Of a stretch of DNA of 35,208 bases, positions 16,318 to 24,649 are shown in pieces. Each line of letters starts with the position of its first letter. Within the stretch, counting starts at the first letter, position 1. The translations under genes were made by a program, and so were the position numbers. Where the stretch lies: the NCBI GenBank assembly GCA_913060495.1, contig CAJXRP010000029.1, forward strand, positions 1 through 35,208, given 5' to 3'. Source of the stretch: an uncultured Gammaproteobacteria bacterium. GTDB lineage: Bacteria; Pseudomonadota; Gammaproteobacteria; Pseudomonadales; Pseudohongiellaceae. Below the pieces are notes generated by a model. That model was given only the letters and a program-made list of their open reading frames with translations. It was not told the origin of the DNA and ran no database searches.

Positions 16318-17448
16318 ATGATCTTGCGAAGATCTTTCATTAGATGGTTTTTAGATTCTACACGTCATAGCTTGCGCTCGATCGTGATTGGCATTGTTTC
16401 CCTAGTCAATATTGCTGCGATCGCTCAGGGCAGCAATACTGGTGAGGTGACTCCTTTCGAGCTGGCCAACTTGCTTGTCGAACCGGGCGAGATAGTGCGG
16501 GGTGAAATCACTATCAATCCAGTTAATGGCGATACCGGCACTTTTATTCCTGTCACTGTACTGCACGGTAAACAGAACGGCCCTGTGTTATCACTCATAG
16601 CAGGAATTCACGGTTCCGAGTATTCGCCAATATTGTCTATGCAGCAGCTGCCGTCATTGCTCGACCCATCCCAGATGGCAGGGACGTTAGTTATTGTTCA
16701 CATAGCTAATATGCCAGCATTCACTGGTAGAACAGTTTACTTTGGCCCCACTGATCTTAAGAATCTGAATCGCTCCTTCCCTGGAGATTCCAGCGGGACA
16801 ATAACAGAGCGGATTGCCTATGCACTGACAACCCATGTGATCAAGCCAGCTGACTATTTAATCGACATCCACTCAGGCGATGCGAATGAAAGCCTGCGGC
16901 CTTCTTACAGCGCGTACTATGCTGAGGCTGGCGGCGCAGATGTTGTGAGCCAATCTAAACGCATCGCGGTGGCCTTTGGTCTGGAAACCGTTGTGCAGTT
17001 TGCGGGATCTTATGATTCAGTTGATGACGCTATCTATACCAGTGCCCAAGCGGTGACGCTGGGAATACCTGCTATGGATGTGGAGTCAGGTGAATTAGGA
17101 ATCATCGATGACAAGTACATCAATCCAATCACCAAAGGTGCGCTGAACGTGATGCGCGAATTGGGCATGGTGCAAGGGCAGCCTGATCTGCCTGAGAATC
17201 CTCTATTTATTGCTGATAGGGCGCGGGTATATAGTGAGCATGACGGAATTTGGTATGCGGACCCGTTGGTAAGCACAGGTGATTACGTCACCGAGGGAAC
17301 AAAGCTGGGCATGATTACCGACTATTTGGGCAGAGAGTTGGAAACAATTACAGCGCCAGCATCGGGAGTGCTGCTTATTCTATTTGGCACGCCACCTGTG
17401 AACGAAGGAGATGCAGTAGTGGTGATCGGTGAGATTGGCGAACTATAA
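16318..17448 (+). CDS. Exported succinylglutamate desuccinylase/aspartoacylase-like hydrolase
   Basis: A zinc amidohydrolase of the M14-related AstE/AspA family, 376 residues. A hydrophobic N-terminal segment (about 22-37) suggests export to the periplasm, unlike cytoplasmic AstE. Zinc ligands are visible as H98 and E101 in IHGSEYSP and H185 in DIHSGD. The substrate-binding DLKNLNRSFPG lies at about 146-156 and a likely catalytic Glu in DVESGELG (about 254-261). A C-terminal beta domain follows. The family removes acyl groups from, or cleaves, N-acyl amino acids and related amides. It lies 66 bases after the second permease gene on the same strand, with GGAG 12 bases before the ATG. The context suggests processing of a ligand brought in by the receptor; this is inference. 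Confidence 0.85.
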   Translation: MILRRSFIRWFLDSTRHSLRSIVIGIVSLVNIAAIAQGSNTGEVTPFELANLLVEPGEIVRGEITINPVNGDTGTFIPVTVLHGKQNGPVLSLIAGIHGSEYSPILSMQQLPSLLDPSQMAGTLVIVHIANMPAFTGRTVYFGPTDLKNLNRSFPGDSSGTITERIAYALTTHVIKPADYLIDIHSGDANESLRPSYSAYYAEAGGADVVSQSKRIAVAFGLETVVQFAGSYDSVDDAIYTSAQAVTLGIPAMDVESGELGIIDDKYINPITKGALNVMRELGMVQGQPDLPENPLFIADRARVYSEHDGIWYADPLVSTGDYVTEGTKLGMITDYLGRELETITAPASGVLLILFGTPPVNEGDAVVVIGEIGEL

Positions 17449-17541
17449 AGCTCGAAATTGGGAATGCCAAGATACGTTAGAGTTTACTCAGGCAGCAAGC
17501 TCTCGTAGAGAGTCCGCAACATCATTCCTTCAGTATTCGAG

Positions 17542-17916
17542 TTAATTGCTGCTAGCTTGAGCATCGGTCTCGCTGGTCGGCGTGAAGTCGCCAGTGAAGT
17601 TGATGAGTGCATCTTCTTCGAAGAATACTGACACACGTTCTTGGCCGCGCACGCCGCCACCGGGTTGAAAGTTATAAACATAGTCCCAGCGATCCTGATG
17701 AAAGGGGTCGCGTACAAGCGGTGTGCCCATAACAAAGATCACCTGTCGCTTGGTCATGCCGGGGCGAAGTTGATCGATCATATCTTGAGTAATGATGTTT
17801 CCCTGTGGAATAGAAATTTTATACACGCCGGGGAAATCGATGGAGCCGATACTGTTGCAGGCAAGCAGCAGGGACATCAGACTGAGCAGAACGCTGTTTC
17901 TAAATACTCGTTTCAT
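17542..17916 (-). CDS. bamE: Outer-membrane assembly lipoprotein BamE
   Basis: BamE (SmpA/OmlA) is a small lipoprotein of the BAM complex that inserts beta-barrel proteins into the outer membrane. The product is 124 residues, with a lipobox ending LLLAC (lipidated C20). The SmpA/OmlA domain includes [32 protein letters not shown] and the RWDYVYNF motif, followed by a short acidic tail. It is divergent from fur across 212 bases, the standard gammaproteobacterial arrangement. In Pseudomonas its other neighbour is rnfH, here displaced by about 12 kb. Confidence 0.95.
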   Translation of the reverse strand: MKRVFRNSVLLSLMSLLLACNSIGSIDFPGVYKISIPQGNIITQDMIDQLRPGMTKRQVIFVMGTPLVRDPFHQDRWDYVYNFQPGGGVRGQERVSVFFEEDALINFTGDFTPTSETDAQASSN

Positions 17917-18011
17917 AATTGTGTCGCTAATCCGCTCTCTTTTAACCTTAGTAAGTGTAAGGTCACTTTTGTTGTAAACCGTCTTAAACCTTCGAAATTG
18001 CGGGCTAAATC

Positions 18012-18040
18012 TTTCATCCCACCCAGCCAGCAGGCATAAT
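18012..18040 (+). promoter_or_regulatory. Candidate fur promoter
   Basis: TTTCAT (18012-18017) and CATAAT (18035-18040) are 17 bases apart. A start near 18047 would place the inverted repeat at 18049-18089 at the very 5' end of the fur message. The hexamers match consensus only moderately. Confidence 0.3.
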
Positions 18041-18048
18041 ACCCTACT

Positions 18049-18089
18049 CCTAGAGGCAGTAAAACCGCTCGATGCATGTGGCCTCTAGG
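18049..18089 (+). promoter_or_regulatory. Inverted repeat in the fur leader
   Basis: Perfect 9-base arms CCTAGAGGC (18049-18057) and GCCTCTAGG (18081-18089) surround a 23-base loop. The repeat ends 39 bases before the fur ATG. It could be an operator or an mRNA hairpin. Confidence 0.5.
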
Positions 18090-18128
18090 CGCCAACCCCG
18101 ATTGAACAAGAGTGATTAAGAGTAAGCT

Positions 18129-18551
18129 ATGGCTACAGAAAATCAGGAACTTCGTAAGGCAGGTCTCAAAGTAACTCTGCCCAGGGTTAAGATACTGCAA
18201 ATCTTGGAAAGTTCCAAAACCAAGCATCTAAGTGCGGAAGACGTCTACAAGGCCCTAATCGAGGCAGATGAAGACGTGGGCTTGGCCACCGTATATAGAG
18301 TGCTTACTCAATTCGAAACCGCGGGATTAGTAATGCGCCATCATTTCGAGGGCGGCAGCTCGGTGTTTGAGCTGGACTCGGTGGATCATCATGATCACAT
18401 AGTCTGCCAGGCATGCGGCAGCGTAGAAGAGTTCTTCGATGAGGTTATCGAGGAGCAACAAGAGAAGATCGCGAAAAAGTACGGTTTTAAGATAACCGAC
18501 CACAGCATGTACCTGTATGGACTCTGCAAAGAGTGCCAGGCGAAAGAATAA
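18129..18551 (+). CDS. fur: Ferric uptake regulator Fur
   Basis: An iron-responsive repressor of 140 residues. The N-terminal winged helix contains LKVTLPRVKIL and the recognition helix GLATVYRVL. Metal-site residues are H87-H-D-H90, with cysteine pairs C93/C96 and C133/C136. The whole reads as Fur rather than Zur or PerR, given the classic HHDHIVC signature. It is divergent from bamE and convergent with recN (41-base gap), as in Pseudomonas. It probably controls iron uptake genes of this genome, possibly including the siderophore-type receptor nearby, although I could not find a good Fur box there. Confidence 0.97.
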   Translation: MATENQELRKAGLKVTLPRVKILQILESSKTKHLSAEDVYKALIEADEDVGLATVYRVLTQFETAGLVMRHHFEGGSSVFELDSVDHHDHIVCQACGSVEEFFDEVIEEQQEKIAKKYGFKITDHSMYLYGLCKECQAKE

Positions 18552-18592
18552 AAGAATAGAAGCTATTAGCTTATAGAAGGAACAACGGCAGC

Positions 18593-20272
18593 CTAGTTGC
18601 TGCCAGCCACCATCTGCTCGGCATGGGCGAGTGATTCCTCGCTGAGATCTTCGCCACCCAACATCCGCGCCACCTCCCTCACTATTTCGGTTTCCGAGAG
18701 TTCTGTTATCTGCGTCAGTGTAGACCCTGCCTTCGTATATTTGCTCACGAAGAAGTGATGATGGCCTTGGCCGGCGACAGGCGCCTGATGGGTTACACAC
18801 AGAATCTGCGTGCGTTCGGCGAGCTGTCTTAGCAGCTGACCGACTACCTTCGCAACTCCACCGCCAATACCTACATCCACCTCGTCGAATACCAGGCTTG
18901 GTATATGGGACGTCTGTGCGGTGATTACCTGTATCGCGAGACTGATTCTTGAGAGTTCACCACCCGATGCAATCTTTATAAGCGGTTTCGCAGGCTGACC
19001 GGGGTTGGTGCTCACCAGAAACTCGACGATCTCCAAACCGTTTGTTGATGGCTTGTCTTTGTCGTTGGCGAGTAGCTGGATTTCCAGGCTCGCATGGGGC
19101 ATGCCCAATTTTTTAAGCTGTTCGTTGACCTGCTTGGCAAGCTTGCTGCTGCCTTTCTTGCGTTGCTTGCTGATCTCGCCGGCTACCTTGAGATACTCGG
19201 CGCGCAGTTGCTTGTCGGCGGCTTCTAGCCTCTCGAGTTCGGCATCGCTGTTCTCGATAAGGTTCAGTTGTTCTCTTAAGTCTGCAATGACTTGTGTCAG
19301 CTCATTGGGTTTGACCTTGTGCTTGCGCGCGATAGCATGAAGCAAGCCAAGCCGTGTGTTGACCTGTTCGAGTCGTTCCGGGTTCGCTTCGAATTCATCG
19401 GAGAAGGCGCGAAGATCCGACACCGCTTCGTCCAATTGAATAGAGGCACTTTCCAGTAGCTCGATGATGCTCTTCACTCGGTCGGTTTTCTCGGGCAGTT
19501 CTTGCAGTGCCGTCAAAGCCTGATGCATCGATGCCTTGGCGTTTTGTTCATCGTCACCGCCACACAGAGTCAGTGCAGATTGCACCGAGGCTACGGTTTC
19601 ATCGGCGTGATTGAGTGACTTAAATTCTGCTTCCAGCTTTGGCACTTCATCACTGTCTATGCCTAGCTCATCTAGTTCCGTTAGCTGGTACGAGAGCAGC
19701 TGCGTCTGGGCCGAATCTTCCTGCGAGCGGTTGCTCAGCTGTTCGATCATCTGCGCATTCTTCTGCCACTGTTTATAGGTGCTGTGCATCGCGCTGAGGT
19801 GTTTCGCCGAGACGCAAAAATCGTCCAGCAGGCGCTGGTGAGTGGCGCGGTGTAATAGAGATTGGTGTTCGTGTTGGCTGTGAATATCCAGCAGCATCTC
19901 GCCTAGAGATTTCAATGACGCCATAGTGACGGGCGAGCCGTTGATGTAGCCTTTTGATCTGCCATCGGCATTCACCACGCGGCGCAGCAAGCAGGTGTTT
20001 GCATCGGACTCTTCTTCGAGATCGTTCTCGCTCAACCACTTTCGGGCTGCAGCGATGTCGGCGATGTCGAACTCTGCGCAGATGTCGGCCTTGGTCGCGC
20101 CAGCGCGGACTATGCCCTTGTCTGCTCGGTCGCCCAGTGCCAAGCCAAGACCGCCTAGCATGATGGATTTGCCCGCCCCGGTTTCGCCGCTTATCACGGA
20201 CATGCCGGCCTTGAATTCGATCTCCAGGGTGTCGACGGTGGCGTAATTCTGTATGGATAATTGTTGCAGCAT
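18593..20272 (-). CDS. recN: DNA repair protein RecN
   Basis: An SMC-like ATPase acting in double-strand break repair. The Walker A GETGAGKS is at residues 29-36. Two long helical regions (about 150-370) form the coiled-coil arm. Near the C-terminus come ASGGELSRISLAIQV (ABC signature) and LVFDEVDVGIGGGVA (Walker B). The product is 559 residues, the normal length. I chose the ATG at 20272, which gives MLQQLSIQNYATVD as in homologues; the frame is open ten codons further but without family match. It is convergent with fur and divergent from grpE. No clear LexA box was seen upstream. Confidence 0.96.
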   Translation of the reverse strand: MLQQLSIQNYATVDTLEIEFKAGMSVISGETGAGKSIMLGGLGLALGDRADKGIVRAGATKADICAEFDIADIAAARKWLSENDLEEESDANTCLLRRVVNADGRSKGYINGSPVTMASLKSLGEMLLDIHSQHEHQSLLHRATHQRLLDDFCVSAKHLSAMHSTYKQWQKNAQMIEQLSNRSQEDSAQTQLLSYQLTELDELGIDSDEVPKLEAEFKSLNHADETVASVQSALTLCGGDDEQNAKASMHQALTALQELPEKTDRVKSIIELLESASIQLDEAVSDLRAFSDEFEANPERLEQVNTRLGLLHAIARKHKVKPNELTQVIADLREQLNLIENSDAELERLEAADKQLRAEYLKVAGEISKQRKKGSSKLAKQVNEQLKKLGMPHASLEIQLLANDKDKPSTNGLEIVEFLVSTNPGQPAKPLIKIASGGELSRISLAIQVITAQTSHIPSLVFDEVDVGIGGGVAKVVGQLLRQLAERTQILCVTHQAPVAGQGHHHFFVSKYTKAGSTLTQITELSETEIVREVARMLGGEDLSEESLAHAEQMVAGSN

Positions 20273-20425
20273 AGTCTCAAAGTATATTGGAACAGGGTCC
20301 ATTAATGCAGAAAATTTGCGATTAAATACACGGGGTCTATTTTGGTTCCATTTTGGGTAACTAGCCTGTAGATCGGGCTCCTAGAATGGTCACCGAAGAA
20401 AATTGCTTGGAATTGCCTCGAATCG

Positions 20426-20453
20426 CTTGAAACCTCTCCTGAAGCCCCCATAT
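20426..20453 (+). promoter_or_regulatory. Sigma-32 heat-shock promoter of grpE
   Basis: CTTGAAA (20426-20432), 13 bases, then CCCCATAT (20446-20453) match the E. coli RpoH consensus (CTTGAAA, 11-16 bases, CCCCATnT) completely. It lies 75 bases before the grpE ATG. Confidence 0.88.
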
Positions 20454-20527
20454 AGCGGACATCGGCTGTTTTGCTAGCCAATAAATACCAACAGAAATCG
20501 AACAATAGAATTTAGCTAGGGGACGTC

Positions 20528-21118
20528 ATGAGCACGCAGACTCCAGACCATGAATCAGAGAACGGTTTAGAAAACCAAGGGCCCGAGGATTCTCAGGCGG
20601 CAGCTGAAGAGGCAATGCAGGAGCAGGATGCGGAGGTTGCACCCGAAGGCGGTAGCGATCTAGAGCAAGCCTTGGAGGAAGCGCGGGACCAAGCGCAGAA
20701 CGCAAAAGATGACTTACTGCGCGTGCAGGCGGAGATGCAGAATCTGCGTCGTCGCACCGAGCAGGACATCGAGAAGGCGCACAAATTTGGCCAGGAAAAA
20801 CTCAGCATCGAGCTGTTGGCTGTGATGGACAATCTGGAGCGCTCTCTAGAAGCCGCCAGCCATAGTGAAGATGAGGCGATCAAGGCGATCCGAGAAGGCG
20901 TGGATCTGACCTTGAAGGGTTTTGCCGATTGCTTCACCAAATTCAATATCCAAGTAGTAGATCCCCTAGGCGAGCCGTTCGACCCCCAGCTTCATCAGGC
21001 TATGTCTATTCAGGAAAACACTGAATCTGAGCCGAACACCGTAATCGCCGTGATGCAGAAGGGCTATACCCTGCATGGCCGAGTGATTCGCCCGGCTATG
21101 GTGATGGTCTCGAAATAG
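20528..21118 (+). CDS. grpE: Nucleotide exchange factor GrpE
   Basis: GrpE releases ADP from DnaK in the chaperone cycle. The 196-residue protein has an acidic Gln/Glu-rich disordered N-terminus (about 1-45) and a long dimerising helix (about 45-110). The beta domain includes VDPLGEPFDPQLHQAMS and ends GYTLHGRVIRPAMVMVSK, the family C-terminal signature. AGGGGA precedes the ATG. It is the first gene of the grpE-dnaK-dnaJ group and has a consensus heat-shock promoter. Confidence 0.97.
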   Translation: MSTQTPDHESENGLENQGPEDSQAAAEEAMQEQDAEVAPEGGSDLEQALEEARDQAQNAKDDLLRVQAEMQNLRRRTEQDIEKAHKFGQEKLSIELLAVMDNLERSLEAASHSEDEAIKAIREGVDLTLKGFADCFTKFNIQVVDPLGEPFDPQLHQAMSIQENTESEPNTVIAVMQKGYTLHGRVIRPAMVMVSK

Positions 21119-21199
21119 GCTTTACAGCCTATCGAAGCAGGTATTGAAGACCGTCGGCTCAAGTAGCCATAAAGAAATTAGGGAATTAACGGCCTGATC

Positions 21200-21227
21200 C
21201 TTGAATTACACCGGATTGGGCCAATAT
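21200..21227 (+). promoter_or_regulatory. Probable second sigma-32 promoter, for dnaK
   Basis: CTTGAAT (21200-21206), 13 bases, then GCCAATAT (21220-21227) match six of seven and six of eight positions of the heat-shock consensus, with the same spacing as the grpE promoter. It lies 83 bases before the dnaK ATG. Confidence 0.6.
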
Positions 21228-21310
21228 TGAAGTCATTAGTAATACATACGTCGGATCAGCGCAGCAGTTCAGCTTGATTCAGGCCAATAGAACGATCGGA
21301 GATTTTGAAA

Positions 21311-23260
21311 ATGGGAAAGATAATTGGTATCGACTTGGGCACCACCAATTCATGTGTAGCAGTCATGGATGGAGGCGAAGCCAAGGTAATTGAGAACGCC
21401 GAGGGCGATCGTACTACGCCTTCCGTCATCGCTTACAGCGCTGATGGCGAGACACTTGTTGGTCAGCCGGCGAAGCGTCAGGCAGTAACAAATCCTAGCA
21501 ACACCTTGTTTGCGATCAAGCGTTTGATTGGCCGTCAATTCAAGGATGACGTTGTACAGAAAGACATCAAGATGGTGCCTTACAAGATTATCGAAGCCGA
21601 TAACGGCGACGCTTGGGTTGAGGTTAATGGCGAGAAGATGTCGCCTCCGCAGATCTCTGCGCAGACTCTCATGAAGATGAAGAAGACGGCGGAAGATTTC
21701 CTTGGCGAATCGGTCACGGAAGCGGTTGTAACCGTACCTGCTTATTTTAATGATTCGCAGCGTCAGGCAACGAAGGACGCTGGCAAGATTGCGGGTCTGG
21801 ATGTTAAGCGCATCATCAACGAACCAACGGCTGCTGCACTTGCCTATGGCATGGACAAGAAAGCCGGTGACTCTACTATCGCTGTGTATGACCTTGGTGG
21901 TGGTACTTTCGATATCTCGATCATCGAGATCGCAGAGACTGACGGCGAGCACACGTTTGAAGTGCTCTCGACTAACGGTGATACTTTCCTAGGTGGTGAA
22001 GATTTCGACTTACGTCTGATCGACTACCTTGCAGATGAATTCAAGAAAGAATCAGGCATGGATCTGCATAACGATCCACTCGCACTGCAGCGCTTAAAAG
22101 AAGCGGCTGAGAAGGCGAAGATTGAATTGTCTTCGGCGCAGTCTACTGAAGTGAATCTGCCATATATTACGGCTGATGCTTCTGGTCCTAAGCACTTGGT
22201 GCAAAAGCTAACGCGTGCGAAGTTCGAATCTCTAGTTGAAGAATTGGTAGAGCGCACATTAGCTCCACTGAAGATGGCTCTAGCCGATGCCGATCTGGAG
22301 AAGGGTGGAATCGACGACATCATCTTGGTTGGTGGTCAGACTCGTATGCCACTAGTACAGAAGAAAGTAGCTGAGTTCTTTGGTAAGGAAGCGCGTCACG
22401 ACGTGAACCCTGACGAAGCAGTTGCAGTAGGCGCGGCAATTCAGGCAGCGGTACTCTCTGGTGATGTGACTGACGTATTGCTTCTCGATGTTACGCCTCT
22501 GTCTCTAGGTATCGAAACTATGGGCGGCGTGTCGAGCAATCTTATCGACAAGAACACAACGATTCCTACTAAGAAGACGCAGGTCTTCTCAACAGCCGAT
22601 GACAATCAGACAGCTGTAACGATTCACGTAGTGCAAGGCGAGCGTAAGCAAGCTGCACAGAATAAGTCTCTGGGTCGTTTCGACTTGAGCGATATTCCTC
22701 CTTCGCCGCGCGGCATGCCGCAGATCGAAGTAGCCTTCGACCTGGATGCGAACGGTATCTTGAACGTGTCGGCCAAAGATAAGGCGACAGGCAAAGAGCA
22801 GTCCATCGTGATCAAGGCATCGAGCGGATTGTCCGACGAAGAGATCGATCAAATGGTTAAGGATGCCGAGGCAAACTCTGCCGAGGACAAGAAGTTCGAA
22901 GAGCTTATCACGGCCAGAAACACAGCCGATGGCATGATTCACGCGACTAAGAAAACTTTGGAAGAGGCAGGCGATAAGGCTTCTGACGAAGAGAAGGACG
23001 CGATCAACAGCGCTATCACCGAGCTTGAAGAAGCAGTGAAGGGTGATGACGTCGCTGATATGGAAGCCAAGACTAAGGCCTTGACCGATGCTTCAGGAAA
23101 TCTGGCGCAGAAGATGTACGCCGAAGCGCAAGCAGCTGAAGAAGGTGCTGCTGCAGGCGCGGCTGAAGAAGGTGGCAGTGCTGAAAACTCTGATGCCGTC
23201 GACGCTGAGTTTGAAGAAGTGTCGGAAGAAGACAAGGAAGAAGAAAAGGAAGAGAAATAA
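21311..23260 (+). CDS. dnaK: Chaperone DnaK (Hsp70)
   Basis: An ATP-driven Hsp70 chaperone of 649 residues. The N-terminal [38 protein letters not shown] and [14 protein letters not shown] motif (here [10 protein letters not shown]) mark the ATPase domain. The linker and substrate domain include [19 protein letters not shown], and the lid is helical. The family ending DAEFEEV is followed by a longer charged tail ([12 protein letters not shown]) than the short EEVKDKK-like end of E. coli. The ATG at 21311 has GGAG nine bases upstream; a TTG two codons earlier is less likely. It is preceded by its own probable heat-shock promoter and followed by a strong terminator before dnaJ. Confidence 0.98.
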   Translation: MGKIIGIDLGTTNSCVAVMDGGEAKVIENAEGDRTTPSVIAYSADGETLVGQPAKRQAVTNPSNTLFAIKRLIGRQFKDDVVQKDIKMVPYKIIEADNGDAWVEVNGEKMSPPQISAQTLMKMKKTAEDFLGESVTEAVVTVPAYFNDSQRQATKDAGKIAGLDVKRIINEPTAAALAYGMDKKAGDSTIAVYDLGGGTFDISIIEIAETDGEHTFEVLSTNGDTFLGGEDFDLRLIDYLADEFKKESGMDLHNDPLALQRLKEAAEKAKIELSSAQSTEVNLPYITADASGPKHLVQKLTRAKFESLVEELVERTLAPLKMALADADLEKGGIDDIILVGGQTRMPLVQKKVAEFFGKEARHDVNPDEAVAVGAAIQAAVLSGDVTDVLLLDVTPLSLGIETMGGVSSNLIDKNTTIPTKKTQVFSTADDNQTAVTIHVVQGERKQAAQNKSLGRFDLSDIPPSPRGMPQIEVAFDLDANGILNVSAKDKATGKEQSIVIKASSGLSDEEIDQMVKDAEANSAEDKKFEELITARNTADGMIHATKKTLEEAGDKASDEEKDAINSAITELEEAVKGDDVADMEAKTKALTDASGNLAQKMYAEAQAAEEGAAAGAAEEGGSAENSDAVDAEFEEVSEEDKEEEKEEK

Positions 23261-23274
23261 TCGTTGTCTTGTGG

Positions 23275-23298
23275 CGAGTTAGTGGCAACGCTAACTCG
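23275..23298 (+). repeat. Hairpin just after dnaK
   Basis: CGAGTTAG (23275-23282) and CTAACTCG (23291-23298) form a perfect 8-bp stem with an 8-base loop, 14 bases after the dnaK stop. There is no T run. It could protect the 3' end or modulate read-through together with the terminator that follows. Confidence 0.55.
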
Positions 23299-23321
23299 TA
23301 GCAAAGATGGTTATTCACAGG

Positions 23322-23354
23322 AAAACTAAGTCATTTCGATGACTTAGTTTTTTT
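23322..23354 (+). terminator. Rho-independent terminator between dnaK and dnaJ
   Basis: AAAACTAAGTCAT (23322-23334), loop TTCG, ATGACTTAGTTTT (23339-23351) give a 13-bp perfect stem running into TTTTTTT. It should strongly reduce transcription into dnaJ, 46 bases before its ATG. Confidence 0.85.
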
Positions 23355-23399
23355 GCGTTTATTGAAGCTAAGAGTTCAGGAAGTAAAAGAGCGGATACG

Positions 23400-24521
23400 A
23401 TGTCAAAAAAAGATTACTACGAAGTACTGGGCGTTTCGAAAGACACACCGGCAGCCGATATTAAGAAGGCCTACCGTCGTGTGGCTATGAAAAATCATCC
23501 GGATCGTAATCCTGACAACGAAGAAGCTGTCGAGATATTCAAGGAGGCGAATGAGGCCTTCGAAGTACTCTCCGATAAAGAAAAACGCGCGCGTTATGAT
23601 CAATACGGTCATGCCGGCGTGGAAGGCCAGACCAGTCACGGCTCTGCTGACTTCAGCGATGCCTTTGGCGACATATTCGGCGACATATTCGGCGGTGGTC
23701 GCGGCGGTGGCGGACGCAGTCATGTGCGTCAGGGTGCCGACCTACGTTACAACTTAGACTTAAATCTTGAAGAAGCGGTAAAGGGTACGTCGGTTAAGAT
23801 TCGTATTCCGACTACTGTTACATGTGACACCTGTGAGGGAAGCGGCTCGAAGAAGGGCAGCGATCCGATCGACTGTACGACCTGTGGTGGTCACGGTCAG
23901 GTGCGCATGCAGCAAGGCTTCTTCTCGGTGCAACAGACTTGTCCGCGCTGTCAAGGTGCTGGCAAGCAGATTAAAGACCCTTGCGGAAGCTGTCACGGTC
24001 GCGGTCACGTTGAAGAAACGAAGACGCTGTCGGTTAAAGTACCGGCCGGTGTTGATGTTGGCGATCGCATTCGCTTAACGGGCGAGGGGCAGGCTGGAAC
24101 TCACGGCGGACCTCCCGGCGATCTGTATGTAGAAATGTCCATCAGGCCACACAAGTTATTTGTAAGAGAAGGGCGTGACCTGCATTGCGAGATACCGATC
24201 AATTTTGTCGATGCGGCATTGGGTGGCGAGTTAGAAGTGCCAACTCTCGATGGGCGTGTGAAGTTGAAGATCCCTAGCGAGACGCAAACAGGCAAGCTGT
24301 TTCGTCTCAGAGATAAGGGCGTTAAGCCAATTCGCGGCGGCAGCACCGGCGACTTACTCTGTCGAGTGGTTGTAGAGACACCGGTACATTTGACGAAGCG
24401 TCAGAAAGAAATTCTAGGTGAGTTTCGCGATATTCAGAAGGGCGAAGGTAAAAAGCAGTCGCCGAAGACCGCTACCTGGTTCGACGGAGTAAAGAGCTTT
24501 ATCGACGAGTTGCGATCTTAA
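23400..24521 (+). CDS. dnaJ: Chaperone DnaJ (Hsp40)
   Basis: A type I J-protein of 373 residues that stimulates DnaK. The J-domain (1-70) has the HPD motif in KNHPDRNP. A Gly/Phe-rich linker ([14 protein letters not shown]) follows. Four zinc-finger repeats are visible: [24 protein letters not shown] and CGSCHGRG. The C-terminal substrate domains end with [14 protein letters not shown]. Length and architecture are normal. It is separated from dnaK by a terminator. About 60 bases after its stop lies a diverged second copy of its own last 22 codons, suggesting past recombination across the gene. Confidence 0.98.
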   Translation: MSKKDYYEVLGVSKDTPAADIKKAYRRVAMKNHPDRNPDNEEAVEIFKEANEAFEVLSDKEKRARYDQYGHAGVEGQTSHGSADFSDAFGDIFGDIFGGGRGGGGRSHVRQGADLRYNLDLNLEEAVKGTSVKIRIPTTVTCDTCEGSGSKKGSDPIDCTTCGGHGQVRMQQGFFSVQQTCPRCQGAGKQIKDPCGSCHGRGHVEETKTLSVKVPAGVDVGDRIRLTGEGQAGTHGGPPGDLYVEMSIRPHKLFVREGRDLHCEIPINFVDAALGGELEVPTLDGRVKLKIPSETQTGKLFRLRDKGVKPIRGGSTGDLLCRVVVETPVHLTKRQKEILGEFRDIQKGEGKKQSPKTATWFDGVKSFIDELRS

Positions 24522-24541
24522 GCTCTAGATTCCGTATTACC

Positions 24542-24581
24542 TTACTGATGCATCAAGTCTGTGATGGAAGTTAATCAGTAA
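24542..24581. repeat. Inverted repeat between dnaJ and its tail relic
   Basis: Outer arms TTACTGAT (24542-24549) and ATCAGTAA (24574-24581) are perfect. Inside them CATCA (24551-24555) pairs with TGATG (24562-24566). There is no T run. It may be a weak bidirectional terminator for dnaJ and the convergent adenosine kinase gene, or a scar of the recombination that left the relic. Confidence 0.5.
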
Positions 24582-24649
24582 AGCAGTCGCCTAAGACTGC
24601 TTCTTGGTTCGATGGCGTCAAGAGCTTCATCGACGACCTGCGCAGCTAG
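24581..24649 (+). pseudogene. Relic of a second dnaJ 3' end
   Basis: In frame these bases encode [22 protein letters not shown] and a TAG stop (given here as one 22-residue tail: [22 protein letters not shown]). The true dnaJ tail is [22 protein letters not shown]. Twenty of 22 residues match, while about 15 of 69 bases differ, mostly at third codon positions. The copy has no upstream part and no start, so it cannot be a gene. Its stop overlaps the last codon of the convergent adenosine kinase gene. Confidence 0.93.

Noticed and set aside
21350..21952. 200-codon open frame antisense to dnaK
   Set aside because: A shadow frame caused by dnaK codon bias; no ribosome site or domain.
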